A program made the translations under genes and the position numbers. Below the pieces are notes generated by a model. It saw nothing but the letters and a program-made list of their open reading frames with translations, did not search any database and was not told the origin of the DNA. From positions 48,872,150-48,936,149 of the forward strand of contig CM051514.1 of the NCBI GenBank assembly GCA_028015205.1: a stretch of DNA of 64,000 nucleotides, in the 5' to 3' direction. The DNA comes from Mytilisepta virgata (Eukaryota; Mollusca; Bivalvia; Mytilida; Mytilidae). Shown piece after piece: positions 11,099-22,129 of the stretch (position 1 is its first letter; each line of letters begins with the position of its first letter).

Positions 11099-11241
11099 CA
11101 TACTCTATTCATGTATGCCTATAAACAAACTTTATGTTACTGCCATGTGAGCCAACAGACATCTTGACTGCATCTGTGTTTATGAGAAGAAACGGAGTGA
11201 AATGTCAAGAAGACATCCCATCCTCTGACATGTCTAATTAA

Positions 11242-11512
11242 GGTATCCGGACCATAATAGATAATGATCGAAAATTGTATCTCTTTTTGACCGTGAATGG
11301 CTGAACCAAACAATTTAAAGCTGGAATTTTGTATATATATTTTTCTCAAGTTGAAACACACTTTGTTGCTTATATGCAGAGTCTGTAAAAATAAGTTAGT
11401 TATATTGGCATTTCCGAAGTTTGCCGATAATTACCGAGGTCATTTCAATTGCGTTGTATGGAACATCCGGGAACTTTTAAATAATCACGTGGTCATTTAT
11501 GGTCCGGATACC
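11242..11512. mobile_element. TTAA-flanked MITE (271 bp), piggyBac-like
   Basis: The body starts GGTATCCGGACCATAA and ends TTATGGTCCGGATACC, a perfect 16-bp terminal inverted repeat, with TTAA immediately outside on both sides (11238-11241, 11513-11516). TTAA target duplication is the mark of piggyBac-type transposition. There is no coding capacity. A lone left-type end with one difference lies at about 28702-28723. Confidence 0.88.
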
Positions 11513-11516
11513 TTAA

Positions 11517-12514
11517 ACAAATAAACATCCAGTGCTTATTACACGGTCTTAAATAAGATGGAAACGTCACCCCATGTGGCGAGCGCTAAAAACCCCAACA
11601 AAATAAGCAAGAGTACGTATATAAACCAACGGAGACAAGACTTCATCCAATCTTTTAAAATAAGATCTTCATATTATTACAAATTGGTCAAAACAAAAAA
11701 AACTAAAACTGTAAGAATGCATTTACATTAAACAAACACATTACCAGTATACTCACTGTTTCTTCATTCTTTATTTTACTTTATAATTGTTCATGCATTT
11801 ACTTTGAAAAAATTATTTTTGGTATGAGAACGTATAAAAGATCGGATTAGTCGAACTGATATAAGCCTATCAATAAGGTAACAAAATCTGAAACACTTCA
11901 TTGGCGTATTTAAAATAACGTCATTAATCCTTGAAAGAAACATCAGAAATTTAAATTAACGTGAGATTCTCGTAAGGAACACGCTTTATTAAAATAAATA
12001 CAATTGTATATAATTCATTGTGAGTAATACTGTTTGTCATTACATACACATTAAAAAAAGAATATTGAGTTTATTGTCATATCAACGACGGGGACGTGTT
12101 TTTTTCCATGTTTTCCGTTCAACATTTTGTTTAAAAACGGATAAATTTGTTGTTGTATGCTGTACTACACTGAACCAGGAAAGAAGTGATATGGAAGATT
12201 AATTCTTAAAACACAATTCCCACATGAATACTTGACAAAAGCAAAGAAACAGAGCTTTTATTTATGTTCTTTTTAAACGTCTCAGTTGTGTCTCCAAAAC
12301 TTAGCAAAATATCGGAACAAGCTTAAGTTCAAGATGTTAGAAATAGTTCTTTCAAATTGCTAATGGACACATCGTGTTTAGTTTTCAGTGTTTTCGTGTT
12401 GTCCTAGACGTGTGTTTATTTTTTTCTTGGATTAATTTTCTATCCATTTTATTTTCGTCTTTTACTATTAGTGTCCGATTTTTAAAATTATTTTTCATGC
12501 AATAGTTCCTTGAT
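11517..12514. other. intergenic stretch, no gene seen
   Basis: AT-rich, with no coding or RNA signal that I can defend. The plus frame at 12020-12202 is short and without context. Confidence 0.4.
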
Positions 12515-12518
12515 TTAA

Positions 12519-12907
12519 GGATGTTCGCTGCTCAGTTTCAGAATAACAAGCTTTTCATAACTGGTAAATATTGATAGTGGATTAATAAAGGAACTAAAAG
12601 AGCGAAAAAAAATTATAGGTCCGTGTGCTTGTTTTCGAGATATAATCCATTAGAAATTTAGCGGGAAAAAATATGCTCTTTTGATTTTACATAGCTTTAT
12701 CATTGACAAGTTTTATTTCTCAAAAACCATTAAATAATAACAAGGATATTATAAGATTTTTACAAATGGCTTATTATTCTGCATGCAAACGATTTATGGA
12801 AAGAAAAATTGGTGTTAGCGGGAAAAATAATTTATGGCATTGAAATGGATAAAACCAGATGATTCTGAACATCTGCTAAAATTCAAAAACATGACCAGCG
12901 GACATCC
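12519..12907. mobile_element. TTAA-flanked MITE (389 bp), second family
   Basis: The left end GGATGTTCGCTG and right end CAGCGGACATCC are inverted repeats with one mismatch, and both are flanked by TTAA (12515-12518, 12908-12911). The ends differ from those of the 11242-11512 element, so this is a separate TTAA family. No open frame. Confidence 0.85.
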
Positions 12908-12911
12908 TTAA

Positions 12912-13818
12912 GTCCACTTATGCATGTTATATACAAACTTGGAAACAGAGAGGCGATAGACGGAACATTTGATATTGACATATGTTCAGTATCAGTAGCA
13001 TAGCCCATAGATGAATAATTTATGAACCATACTTATGCAAAACATAAGTTTTAAACTTGTAAATTAATATTTCATAAAAGGTATACGCGTAGAAGCATTT
13101 GATAAAGACGGTAACATGCCTTTGCTGGAATATTGCTAGTCATGAATGAGAAGTTTACATTTTAGTAAATGTAGTAGCGCCTAGTTTATAACCACAGTTG
13201 TTCTGCAAATACAATTTGAATGTATTATAATATATTTAGTTTTACTATATTTACATACATGTATTGGTTAAATAGATATCATTGGATCTTACCAACTATA
13301 AACTTGCCGCACATCTTTACTGAACATGTGATAAATTCTATGGTACCAATTTTAATGCAGAAGATGTTTGGTCGATTTTCAACTCACCAATTGAGTTCAA
13401 AAATAATAATATAAAAAAAAGTTGAAGATGAAATTCAAAAAATGTGAAAATCCTAAAAAAGGATAATGCCAAAACCATATAAGGTCAGATCTCTGCACGA
13501 GGGAGATGCTCCTTATAGTTTTCACCAATCAGATAAATAGAAAGCACCGAGGTCCTATCAAAATGTTTCGATTTTCATACAAATTTCGAACAAACCAAGA
13601 TAAACTGCTTTTATGTTTGATATATTTTTTCTACAGTAGATATTAATATATGTAATTTATATAATAAACATGCGTAAATTACATGGACGGAAATATGTCA
13701 TTTAGGGAAGTCGTACATTTCTTTTATTATTGGCTACGTATTTTAAAAATCGTAGTTTTAATTGATTAAGGTAAAGGTTACAGACACTGACTCGCATACT
13801 GATTTAATCTTACTAAAG
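12912..13818. other. 5' flank of the ninjurin pseudogene
   Basis: The last 190 bases or so (from about 13630) resemble the sequence upstream of the intact ninjurin gene, for example ACATGGACGGAA here against ACGTGAACGGAAG there, and a GACTC-rich block before the ATG. The duplication therefore copied promoter sequence as well as exons. The rest shows no feature. Confidence 0.5.
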
Positions 13819-14971
13819 ATGCCGGGGATACTTGAGGTATGAAATAATTAACATTAAATGTAAAAGTACAATGATGTATTACAATTATGTACGACATAAA
13901 AACATTACAATAATAATATTTTCTTCTGATTTTTCTAGTACTCTACTTTCTAAGGCACAGTATGTGCATATTTCGATGATTGAATACACATCAGTTGTGC
14001 TCAAGACCGAATATGTTGCAAACCTAAACAATAATCTAAAACTGCGAAGAATTCAGATTCACAGAACTAACAATTATAACTGTCAGTTGTAAACAATATT
14101 ATAATAATAACACGGGATAAAACCAGTTTGGTTCGCGACAGATTAAACCTCTTTTATACTTTTTAAAAAGTTTCGTTTCAGGACTGTTGATATTTATGTC
14201 ATACCGCATTTCATTCTATATCCCGCATACTACGAATGCCCAGAAGGATCATACGAGATTCGAAATGTGACATTCGATATCTTGCGAATTTCAAAGTTCA
14301 TTTATTGAATCTGGAATTTCGAATTTCGAATTTCGAATCTCGTATGATCCTTCTGGGCATTCATACCATACAATTCCCAGAGTGAGAAGATTATAAATAA
14401 AATAACTTAGAGTCTTAATTTAACATTATAAAACAAAGCCTAGGTCAACTAATATAACGTAAGTTTATGGAAACAGAGAACACCAAACATCTTTTGATTT
14501 ATGTACATTAAAGTAATGTAAATTGCAGAATGTTCAGAAGACAAACTACAATGCGAAGAAAGCTATTTCCCATGCAGCACTGGACGTAGCTTTATTTCTT
14601 TCCAATATCGCCTAGCTGAAGTTCATATTTGACGGAGAAATGGGGCAAGGGGTAAAAGAGAAATTTGGAATAGGAATGATATGTTTCTCGTTACTGCTAC
14701 AGTTTGAGGTGGGAATATTACTCATCATGATACTGAATAAGAAGCCTCCCTGGTAGAGCTAAACCAAACCGGTACTGCTGATGGAAACCCATCAGGGGCT
14801 GCTGCAGACCGGAAGAAAGTCCTTACAAGACGTGGAAGAAGAATGAATACAGCGATTATGTGCAATATTTTTGGAATCCTGTGTTTAAATCTAGTTATTA
14901 ACGGATTAGAACTATCAAAGCCGGACATAATGGATGAATTTATAAAGAAATACAATCTTACTGTTGATTAA
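13819..14971 (+). pseudogene. ninjurin-like tandem duplicate with a stop and a frameshift
   Basis: The structure is identical to the intact gene at 19464-20662. Exon 1 (13819-13836) encodes MPGILE and ends at GTATGA. Exon 2 starts at 14529 after TTGCAG with NVQKTNYNAKKAIS. TAG at 14613-14615 replaces the glutamine that follows SNIA in the intact copy. Reading then continues in frame through the first membrane helix. Around 14735-14752 the frame is lost by a small length change, and the remainder (TRRGRRMNTAIM, a second hydrophobic helix, then YNLTVD and a stop at 14969-14971) is open in another frame. The central hydrophilic loop is also shorter than in the intact copy. Only two lesions are present and both splice sites survive, so inactivation looks recent, or one lesion could be an assembly or allelic difference. 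The intron holds a 129-bp fold-back insertion. Confidence 0.85.
14234..14362. repeat. fold-back MITE in the ninjurin pseudogene intron
   Basis: GAATGCCCAGAAGGATCATA at the left end and its exact complement at the right end are the outer part of an inverted repeat of about 33 bp. The loop contains iterations of GAATTTC. It is absent from the intron of the intact ninjurin copy, so it arrived after or at duplication. Confidence 0.8.
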
Positions 14972-15370
14972 GTGAGATAAAAAACAAAAACATTGTCAAT
15001 TTTAAGTAAATTTATTTTCGCTAAAATCACACAGTCTATCTGTACACATTGTAACAGGATTTACCAGATTTGATAAACGTAAATTCTAGTTTTGTTTAAA
15101 GAATTGTCGATTCTAGTAAACCTGTATAACAATAATCATTACTGCTTCCAATTCATTGTAATAAATTGAAACAATATTCAAAACTAAACCGAAATACTTG
15201 AATTTCCTTTTAAAAAAAAGTTTTCTCTTGTTACGCGCTTGTCATATCTATATCAAGTGTGTTCATATCTATATAATATATCAAGTGTGTTCGTTTTAAA
15301 AGTTCACTAAAACTTTTGATTCTAAGTTTTATCCAAGTGTGAAATAAAAGTTTCTTTATTAATTGTTCCA
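14972..15370. other. flank between pseudogene and SINE, no gene
   Basis: AT-rich sequence. CATATCTATAT and CAAGTGTGTTC motifs are repeated two or three times around 15240-15300. Nothing coding is seen. Confidence 0.4.
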
Positions 15371-15374
15371 TTGT

Positions 15375-15620
15375 CCGTATTGCCTCGCCTCCTACGATAG
15401 ATCTTGTAGTAGTGTGCTCGCCTCGATTGGGAAGGTCGCGGGTTCCATCCCCGACCACGTCAAACCAAAGATATTAAAACTGCTGCTTCTCCGTCAAGCA
15501 CGCGACATCTAGGAGCAAGAGGAAAGATTGGCTGGATTCAGTATAATGTGTCCAAATGGGGTGATATGTCTTAATGCAGGCAGTTGCCTCGTGAGCTAGC
15601 ACGTTAAAAATCGGCTCAGT
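15375..15620 (+). mobile_element. tRNA-headed SINE, diverged and truncated copy
   Basis: It aligns along its length with the SINE at 16928-17259. It shares GTGCTCGCC, the B box region GGTTCCATCCC, GCTGCTTCTCCG, CAGTATAATGTGTCC and the CTCGTGAGCTAGCAC block. It lacks the ATCC-repeat tail and stops shortly after AAAAATCGGCT. The B box has one change from consensus. No target duplication was found, in keeping with an older copy. Confidence 0.8.
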
Positions 15621-15639
15621 TTTTCGGTCTTGTACAAAA

Positions 15640-16910
15640 CAGGTGTGACCTGGAAAGCGAGCAAAGGTATCGTTTTTACGTTTGCTTTGTCGGTATTTAG
15701 TGATATCTTAGTAATGACTGGAAAATGTGACACTTGCGTTTGTATCTTTTTTTCTTGTCAAATTTAATTCCAGGTAGATTCTTTCGTATTTATTTTTTTT
15801 TCATCCTCAATGAGTCAAATTCAGGTTTGAATTGTGTGTATTTTATTGGCAGTTGATACGTGATGACGACCCAAAGAAATCGATCCCTTAATTTTAGTAG
15901 TATAGATGATTTTTTTTCAACAAGAAATTTCTGTAATAGCTGCAATATGCTGTCAAAGATGGCTAATTGTGAAGAAATCAACGAAAACAACAAATTCAAC
16001 TCATTTTTGTAACTTTAAATTAAACATTTTGGTATTAGCAACATGCTTGCCCAAAAAGATATTTCGCTGAAATGTGTCTTTATGTAAGACAAACATTATT
16101 TTAAAAATATATTTTTAAAAAAAACTATATGAGATATCAGTATTTTTGTTATATAGCCCTGGGTAAACATTGTAAAGACATTTAATTTTGAAACAGTAAA
16201 ATGATTTAAGTGTCTTGATTGTTGAACTAAAATTAGAAAAGAAAATTAAAGAATTTTAAAATAAAGCACATTGCCTATTGGACTCTCAAATTGTTCAGAA
16301 CTACTGCTGACGAGTTCTAATTTATAATATACTAGTCAACAAAACAAACGATACAGGGTAATGCATTTTTCATATATTCATAATTTCAAATAGTTGTACT
16401 AAGCAGAAAAATAGACCCACAGGTCCAGGATATTTGAAAGGGGGGGGGGCGTAAAATAAAACTTTCGCCGAGCGTAAGTAGCTGAGGTCTGATTTTCATA
16501 GTAGATTGTTTTCTCATCAAAAGGCTGGATTTTGTGCAAACAATTTGAAATAAAAAATTCCAATTTTTGAGATTTCAAAAATCACATTTTTCAAACCAAA
16601 ATTAAAAAATAAGTATGTTTACCCCATTATGTGAATCATAATGTCTGTGTTGGCAAAAGACTTGAGTTTTTCTACTGATTTCAGCCACTGGATTTTCATT
16701 TTACAAAATGTGTGTCGATTTTCATCTCGATTTTCCGCATATTTAATAATATTTAACCTCTTTCGGAAATTTTGCATTTTCCACCATTTTACGTTTTATC
16801 CAGATTTCAAAATGAGACGCATTAGATCGAAAAATGGAGTAGCAAACCACTGTTGCCCTCATACTTAAGTTTTGTAAGTACTTTTTTTTTTTTTAAGGAT
16901 TTACCAAGAT
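15640..16910. other. intergenic stretch, no gene seen
   Basis: Contains a G run at about 16440-16449 and nothing else I can name. The open frames here (15790-15999 minus, 16641-16868 plus) have biased, phenylalanine-rich translations without context. Confidence 0.4.
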
Positions 16911-16927
16911 ATTTGGTTCCGAAGTCG

Positions 16928-17259
16928 ACCGCCTCGGTGGTCTCATGGTAGCGTGCTCGCCCCGAGTGCGGAAGGTCGCGGGTTCGATCCCCGGCCGGGT
17001 CAAATTAAAGACATTAAAATTGGTATTTGCTGCTTCTCCGCCAAGCACGGGGCATCTAGGAGTAAGAGCAAAGACTGGTCGGCTCGGAGTCAGTATAATG
17101 TGTCCGAGTAAGGTGATATGTCTTCCTGCGGACAGTTATCTCGTGAGCTAGCACATTAAAAATCCGACTTAGCGTGTCATTATCATATCAACATGTTCTC
17201 GTCCTGATATGCACCTGGTTGCCACTGGACGTTAAACAATAATTCATCCATCCATCCAT
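16928..17259 (+). mobile_element. full-length tRNA-derived SINE with 13-bp target duplication
   Basis: The head has an A-box-like TGGTCTCATGGTAGCG and a perfect B box (GGTTCGATCCC at 16981-16991). A conserved body follows (GCTGCTTCTCCG, CTCGTGAGCTAGCAC, GCCACTGGACGTTAA), and it ends in (ATCC)n. GGTTCCGAAGTCG is duplicated exactly at 16915-16927 and 17260-17272, showing target-primed insertion of a complete copy. Simple-repeat tails and tRNA heads of this kind are known from bivalve SINEs. The perfect target duplication implies a young insertion. Confidence 0.93.
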
Positions 17260-18147
17260 GGTTCCGAAGTCGTGTATCGTTACTTTTATTGACTAGTATA
17301 TCTACGCACTGCTTGCGATTTTTCGAAATATCGGGTAGTTGTGTTTCAGTTCGACTTGTAGACATTTCCACGTTAACCTTACCTGCAGTTTGGCTAAACT
17401 GAAGGCTGTTTGGCTAAATAGATTTAGCTTTCCAATGTGTAGGTCAGAGCATGATGTTTAATTAAAAAATACTGTTTGTAAGGAATTTGGTATACTAAGT
17501 ATGTGTTTATTCTCATTAACCCTTACCTTACAATTTCGTTTTCATCACACAAAGGATCGAACTGAAAATAACTGCATGACTGGTTATTCAACAAGACAAC
17601 ATTATAAGCTGATCTTTTGGACTTGTATAAAAAAGACAAGAATATCTAGACAGAAATGAAAAGACAGAACAAATACTTAGTACATAATGATACTTCAAAA
17701 AGAAAGAAAGAAATAAATAACAATATTTTTTATCCCCACCACTGTTCGGTGTGTGTACCATGACAGACTATCCTGAATCTCTGATTTGTGCATTTGTTTA
17801 GTACTGTTTTGTTTAATTTTTATCCGGGATCCGTTCTTCTATTGGGTGATGTTGGTTGATTGGTATGTCATTGTTGACCTTTCCTGTTATCCATTGTGTT
17901 GTTTATTATAAAAGAAGGAAAGAAGTAAGGACAGTACGACATATTCTAATGTGACGTGACGTCTACGTAAAAAAAAATTGGTAAAATTTCAAACCACGCT
18001 CGCGCGACCGTCATTTGCCCAGTAAAAGCACTTTACTTGTACGTAATTTCCGGTTCGTCTGCATTCAGAATACTTTAGATATTTGGGACGTTGGGGAGTA
18101 GAGGAGCAGTAACTCTGTGATGACTGACACTTACCCCCTCGCGTCAT
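17183..18147 (-). CDS. possible small two-exon gene interrupted by the SINE (low confidence)
   Basis: Exon 1 would be 18147-18135 (MTRG plus one base), with a purine at -3 of the ATG, ending at the good donor GGTAAGT. Exon 2 would start at 17382 after CTGCAG. Its first two bases complete a Gly codon and it then reads KVNVEMSTSRTETQLPD and onward. At the SINE tail (17259) the frame continues through antisense SINE sequence for 22 more residues to a stop at 17183. Without the SINE the frame would reach CAAATATCTTG followed by GTAAATC, a possible donor. The sequence is not repeat-derived and has an ordinary amino-acid mix, but the acceptor lacks a strong pyrimidine tract and resembles a donor. 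Phase agreement alone has a one-in-three chance. Function unknown. Confidence 0.27.
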
Positions 18148-18160
18148 GTTCGCGTAAAAA
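17931..18160. promoter_or_regulatory. CpG-richer patch with CRE-like and CG motifs
   Basis: Within very AT-rich surroundings this stretch has clustered CG dinucleotides (for example GTGACGTGACGTC and GCTCGCGCGACC) and contains TGACGT twice, the core of ATF/CREB sites. It sits beside the possible exon 1 at 18147-18135. Regulatory function is inferred only. Confidence 0.3.
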
Positions 18161-19275
18161 TTGTGTGACCTACATTAGATAAAATTAAAGGTTCGGTCGT
18201 TTGTTGTCTATTTTCGCCAATCTCAAAACTGTTGAAGTTGTCAATTCAATCAAAAGTTTCCTTCGACCTGTGGTAAAATCTCCCAACAAACCACAGTATG
18301 CCATGAATTATTTCTTAATTAGATTCGGGAGTCAATATAGGTGCTGCGGAAAGATTAAACGTTCTTGCTCAGCATGCATGGTTGTTAAGGAAAATTATGC
18401 GTTGCATAATTATATACGAGTCCAGCTTCACATAAGAACGTTGTCACTATGACATATATGGTCATTGTATGTGGTGATAACTAAACTTTTTGTGATAGTT
18501 TCAAGAAAATTTCTCTGATTTAATCGTGGAAAGTAGCTTTTGATACTAAAAATTCAGACAGGTCATGGTCACTTACACATGCACTAGGTTACGCGTAATA
18601 CGCAGAATATAGGCGACAGACAGATTTGTGTATATTGTCACTTAGAAAAGGAAATGTATGAATGAAAAGTTGAAATACAATGTTGTTTTAAATGTCCCAG
18701 TAAACATTATTTTACACTTGTCCCTTCGAGATTCTGTCATTATTTAAGGGAATACTATATCAAAATCCTCTACTGATGTTTGCTGAAATTTGAACATAAA
18801 GTCAAATTTTTGTGTGTTCTTTCCATGTAAGAAAATTGCACATAGTTACATGGCTAAGTATTTAAGATCTTTTGACACTGATTTTTGGTATATTTGACTC
18901 AAACTTACCCTCTCAATTTTCGATACTTAAGGAATGTCACAAATATTGCATTTTTAATGAAAACAAAAACAACAGATAACTTCACTTAATAGTCTTTTGA
19001 ACAACTTTTCACATATACCACTGTATACGTAGACATTGTTCTCTGATAACTAATTGCGTGGCCTGGTGGGGGATCACTGTCGATTTTGATAGTTGCTTTC
19101 TAGTTACCTTTAATTATTAAAAATCCTTGCCGCGAATCGGGATTAAAATTTTATAATAATATTACAGACACAAAGTACTAACTTTTCTTTGAAATGGCCA
19201 AGAAGATTTCGATCTATACTAAATTTGAGACTTTTTCAATATATATGATTAGTACATTTATTCTTCTGTAGAAAT
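18160..19275. other. intergenic stretch before the ninjurin gene
   Basis: The plus frame 18201-18452 (83 residues) has a mixed composition, including CCGKIKRSCSAC, but no donor, acceptor or recognisable domain, so I do not call it. Nothing else was found. Confidence 0.35.
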
Positions 19276-19279
19276 ATGA

Positions 19280-19463
19280 TACGTTTTTCTATAGTAAACA
19301 AAAGTCACGTGAACGGAAGATTTAAATTTTAATTTAGGAAGTCATGCAATATTGTATTTGTTTGTTGATAGAGTATTGAAGCGCAATTTAAAGGTGCAAG
19401 GTAAACTTGCAAAGGTTAGAGACATTTAATGACTCACGTACTGTTTATTGTCAAATCTTAAAG
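19280..19463 (+). promoter_or_regulatory. conserved proximal upstream region of ninjurin
   Basis: It shares blocks with the region upstream of the pseudogene. Just before the ATG there is a GACTCAC block, and further up GTCACGTGAACGGAA, which contains the E-box CACGTG. No TATA box was chosen. The promoter assignment rests on position and on conservation between the duplicates. Confidence 0.4.
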
Positions 19464-20662
19464 ATGCCGGGCGTACTTGAGGTATGAAAATTAACGTTTA
19501 ATAATGAATATCTAATAGAACTGAAAGTTTTAAATGTAATAATATTTTACAAATTTAATTCATGTAAATATGGGAATTTTAAAAAGTAAAATATATTTTA
19601 AATTTTTGTTCACAGTTTACTAAACAGAATGAAACAGAACAATTATCAGAACCAAACACAATAGAAAGTTTCTCTATGCTCGAGAAGTCTTCTCTCATGT
19701 TTTATCAGTAATTTTTATGCCGCATACTAGTATGTTATTCTTGATAAGACTTTAAGTATGTCATGAATGTGGGAAACATAACGTTTTGTAATGTATATAT
19801 AATAAGAATTCAATCGCTTTCAATTGCTTTCATACAATATTTAAATGTTTTGTCACGCAGGTAAAAAATATTACAGTGGTAATTCAGTGCAAATATCAAC
19901 CTAGTAAATCTGTTTCGGGGGAAGGGGTGTTTACTCCTTTAAATAAGTTTGGTTTACCAGTGCCGATTGTAATTCCAACAATATCCTGTTCACAACAGAC
20001 AAAAACGAAAAACATACCCTATCGTTGACTAAATGTGACAATTTATAACTTAAGAAGGCCCTATCGTAGACTAAATTTGACAATTTATAACGAGTCTAAC
20101 ATAAGGAGGATTTAAGATATTATTTGATAATTTTATTTAAATTTATTCTACTATATTTCAGAATATTCAGAAGACAAATTACAATGCCAAGAAAGCTATT
20201 TCGCAGGCAGTATTGGACGCTGCATTATTCTTATCAAACATTGCTCAACTGAAGTCCATACTGGACGGAGATATGGGTCTAGGAGCAAAAGCTAAATTAG
20301 GAATAGGGATGATATGTCTCTCGTTACTTCTACAATTTATTGTGGGAATATTAATCATTATGATATTGGATATAGAGGGGTGTCTGCTGGAGCTTAAGCA
20401 AATTGGAACGGCCGTTGGGCTAACTCCGGACGAAGCTACAGCAGAAGAAGTGACAAATATGGAGCCGAATCCAAATGAACGAACAGGAGCTGTGGCCGAC
20501 CGCAAGTACATCCTTACAAGACGTGGTAGGAGGATGAATACAGCTATCATGTGCTTTATCTTTGGAATCCTTTGTTTAAATCTTATTATCAATGGATTAG
20601 AATTATCCAAGCCGAACATAATGGAACAGTTGATAAAGAGATACAATCTAACAGTGAATTAA
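19464..20662 (+). CDS. NINJ: ninjurin family protein, two exons, 172 aa
   Basis: Exon 1 is only 18 coding bases (19464-19481, MPGVLE) and ends at GGTATG. Exon 2 is 20162-20662 after a TATATTTCAG acceptor, in phase 0. Ninjurins are small plasma-membrane proteins that mediate homophilic adhesion and, for NINJ1, oligomerise to rupture the membrane in lytic cell death. The conserved N-terminal amphipathic helix region is present: NYNAKKAISQAVLDAAL, then SNIAQLKSIL (residues about 12-40). Two hydrophobic segments follow, at about 54-75 and 133-151. Between them is a hydrophilic loop of roughly 55 residues with a basic TRRGRRMN stretch, longer than in human NINJ1 (152 aa in total). The very short first exon is shared with the damaged duplicate 5.6 kb upstream, which supports the model. 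An antisense frame over exon 2 is a shadow. Confidence 0.92.
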
Positions 20663-20750
20663 ATAAAACTTTTTTATTTATTTGTTTTCGCTAACACAAC
20701 ACATTGTATCCGTATATATTGCAGCCGTTGTCCGGGATGAAATAAATAAA
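20662..20750 (+). terminator. polyadenylation signals of ninjurin
   Basis: AATAAA overlaps the stop codon (20662-20667), and AATAAATAAA at 20741-20750 gives a better-placed pair of signals about 80 bp downstream. Confidence 0.5.
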
Positions 20751-21117
20751 ACCTATACCAGTGTGTTTGTAACTGCTAATAAATGTGTTATAACAATACA
20801 GATGAAACTGTAATCAGAAAGTTGATGTTACCATGTAAAAAATAATTTGAAATATGAAAATGTTTTACAAATAAGGATTAAATAAAAAGCTAAGCTCTAA
20901 TTTACATACATGTTTTTCTTCTAACACAGAAACAATAAACTTAACTGATTTAATATAGCAATTATTCCGCTTAATCAGTGTTAGAGGCCATCTGGAACTA
21001 TAATAGATAGATACGATATTTTTTTCCGTCGTTGCATGACTTTAAGATGAAGAACAAAAACAAAGCTCTGTTCCTTTGCCTACATTAATTTTATTTACGA
21101 TTATTTTTTCTTTTACT

Positions 21118-21265
21118 TTTGAGCTTAGAGTCATACATTGTTTATTATTTTTAAATTTGGGATTTAGCAAGGTCATGCCTTGTTTATTCTTCTTAATTTT
21201 GGGCATTACCAGGGTTATACATTGTTTATTCTTTTTAATGTTGGGCTTTAGCAAGGTCATACATT
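21118..21265. repeat. 42-bp tandem repeat, about four copies
   Basis: Units contain TTTAGCAAGGTCATACATTG followed by TTTATTCTTTTTAAT. One or two related units recur at 23036-23095. Since 42 is a multiple of three, both strands stay open (21042-21260 minus, 21076-21387 plus); neither is a gene. Confidence 0.75.
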
Positions 21266-21372
21266 ATAGAATGGAGAATAGAAACGGGGAATGTGCTAAA
21301 GAGACAACAACACGACCAAATAGCAGAAACACGCCAAGGCCACCAATGGGTCTTCAACGGAAGATTATAAAC
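21264..21372 (-). repeat. reverse copy of the HSPA12-intron dispersed repeat
   Basis: Reverse complement of the block at about 6770-6860 and 21640-21740, recognisable by GAGACAACAACACGACC and CCAATGGGTCTTCAACG. It directly follows the 42-bp repeat array. Confidence 0.8.
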
Positions 21373-21564
21373 ACTAAGAGATTATAGTCAACAGACACAA
21401 TTTTTTTTATCTATGTAATTAACACTAATAAGCTATATTAGTCCAATATCATTTTTTAAATTTATTTCATTAGTCATTCCTTCTTAATATTAGGTAAAAT
21501 ATAATCTTTGGGGATAATTATGAAACAGGGAAAACCTAGTAAACATGATAAACATGGCAGCTAT

Positions 21565-21800
21565 ATACTAATAATCCCTCACCCGGAGACGGGCTTCATC
21601 TGGCTCCTAAACAATAAAACATACTCATGCGGGATTTTCTCGCTGTGTTGAAGACCCATTGGTAGCCTTGAGCTGTTTTCTGCTCTTTTGTCGGGTTGTT
21701 GTCTCTTTGACACATTCTCCGTTTCCATTCTCTTTTCTATAGTTCAGCGAAATGGACGCCACACTAACTCCGAAACATACAAATGAACCAAAATTAAAAA
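21565..21800 (+). repeat. forward copy of the same dispersed repeat
   Basis: Shares GGGATTTTCTCGCTGTG, GTCGGGTTGTTGTCTC and CACATTCTCCGTTTCC with 6675-6870. Together with the reverse copy at 21264-21372 it could form a hairpin with a loop of about 270 bp. Confidence 0.8.
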
Positions 21801-22129
21801 ACACAAGACTAAAACAGGCTAGCGGTTCCTGACTTGGGACAGGAGCAAAAAGCAAAAAAGCGGCGGGGGTAAACATGTTTTGTGAGATCTCAACCCTCCA
21901 CCTATACCTCTAGCAAATGTGGAATAAACAAACACACAGCGACTCTTTAAATGCCAATTTAATTAGGTATGTGAATTTTTTCTTAATGAGATTATGACAT
22001 GTATGAGGCAGAGTGGTATATAGGGTAGAAAATTAAAACTTTGAACAGATTCGAAATGACAAATATGAGCATGCATTTTGTTTTCAAGTTCCAACGAATT
22101 TTTGACACTTTGGGTCATTGATTGCACTG

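Noticed and set aside
16981..16991. Functional tRNA gene at the SINE head
   Set aside because: The B box is good, but the flanking arms do not fold into a full cloverleaf, and a SINE body, ATCC tail and target duplication follow.
20245..20646. 133-residue minus frame opposite ninjurin exon 2
   Set aside because: Antisense shadow of a verified coding exon; the same shadow appears opposite the pseudogene at 14725-14955.
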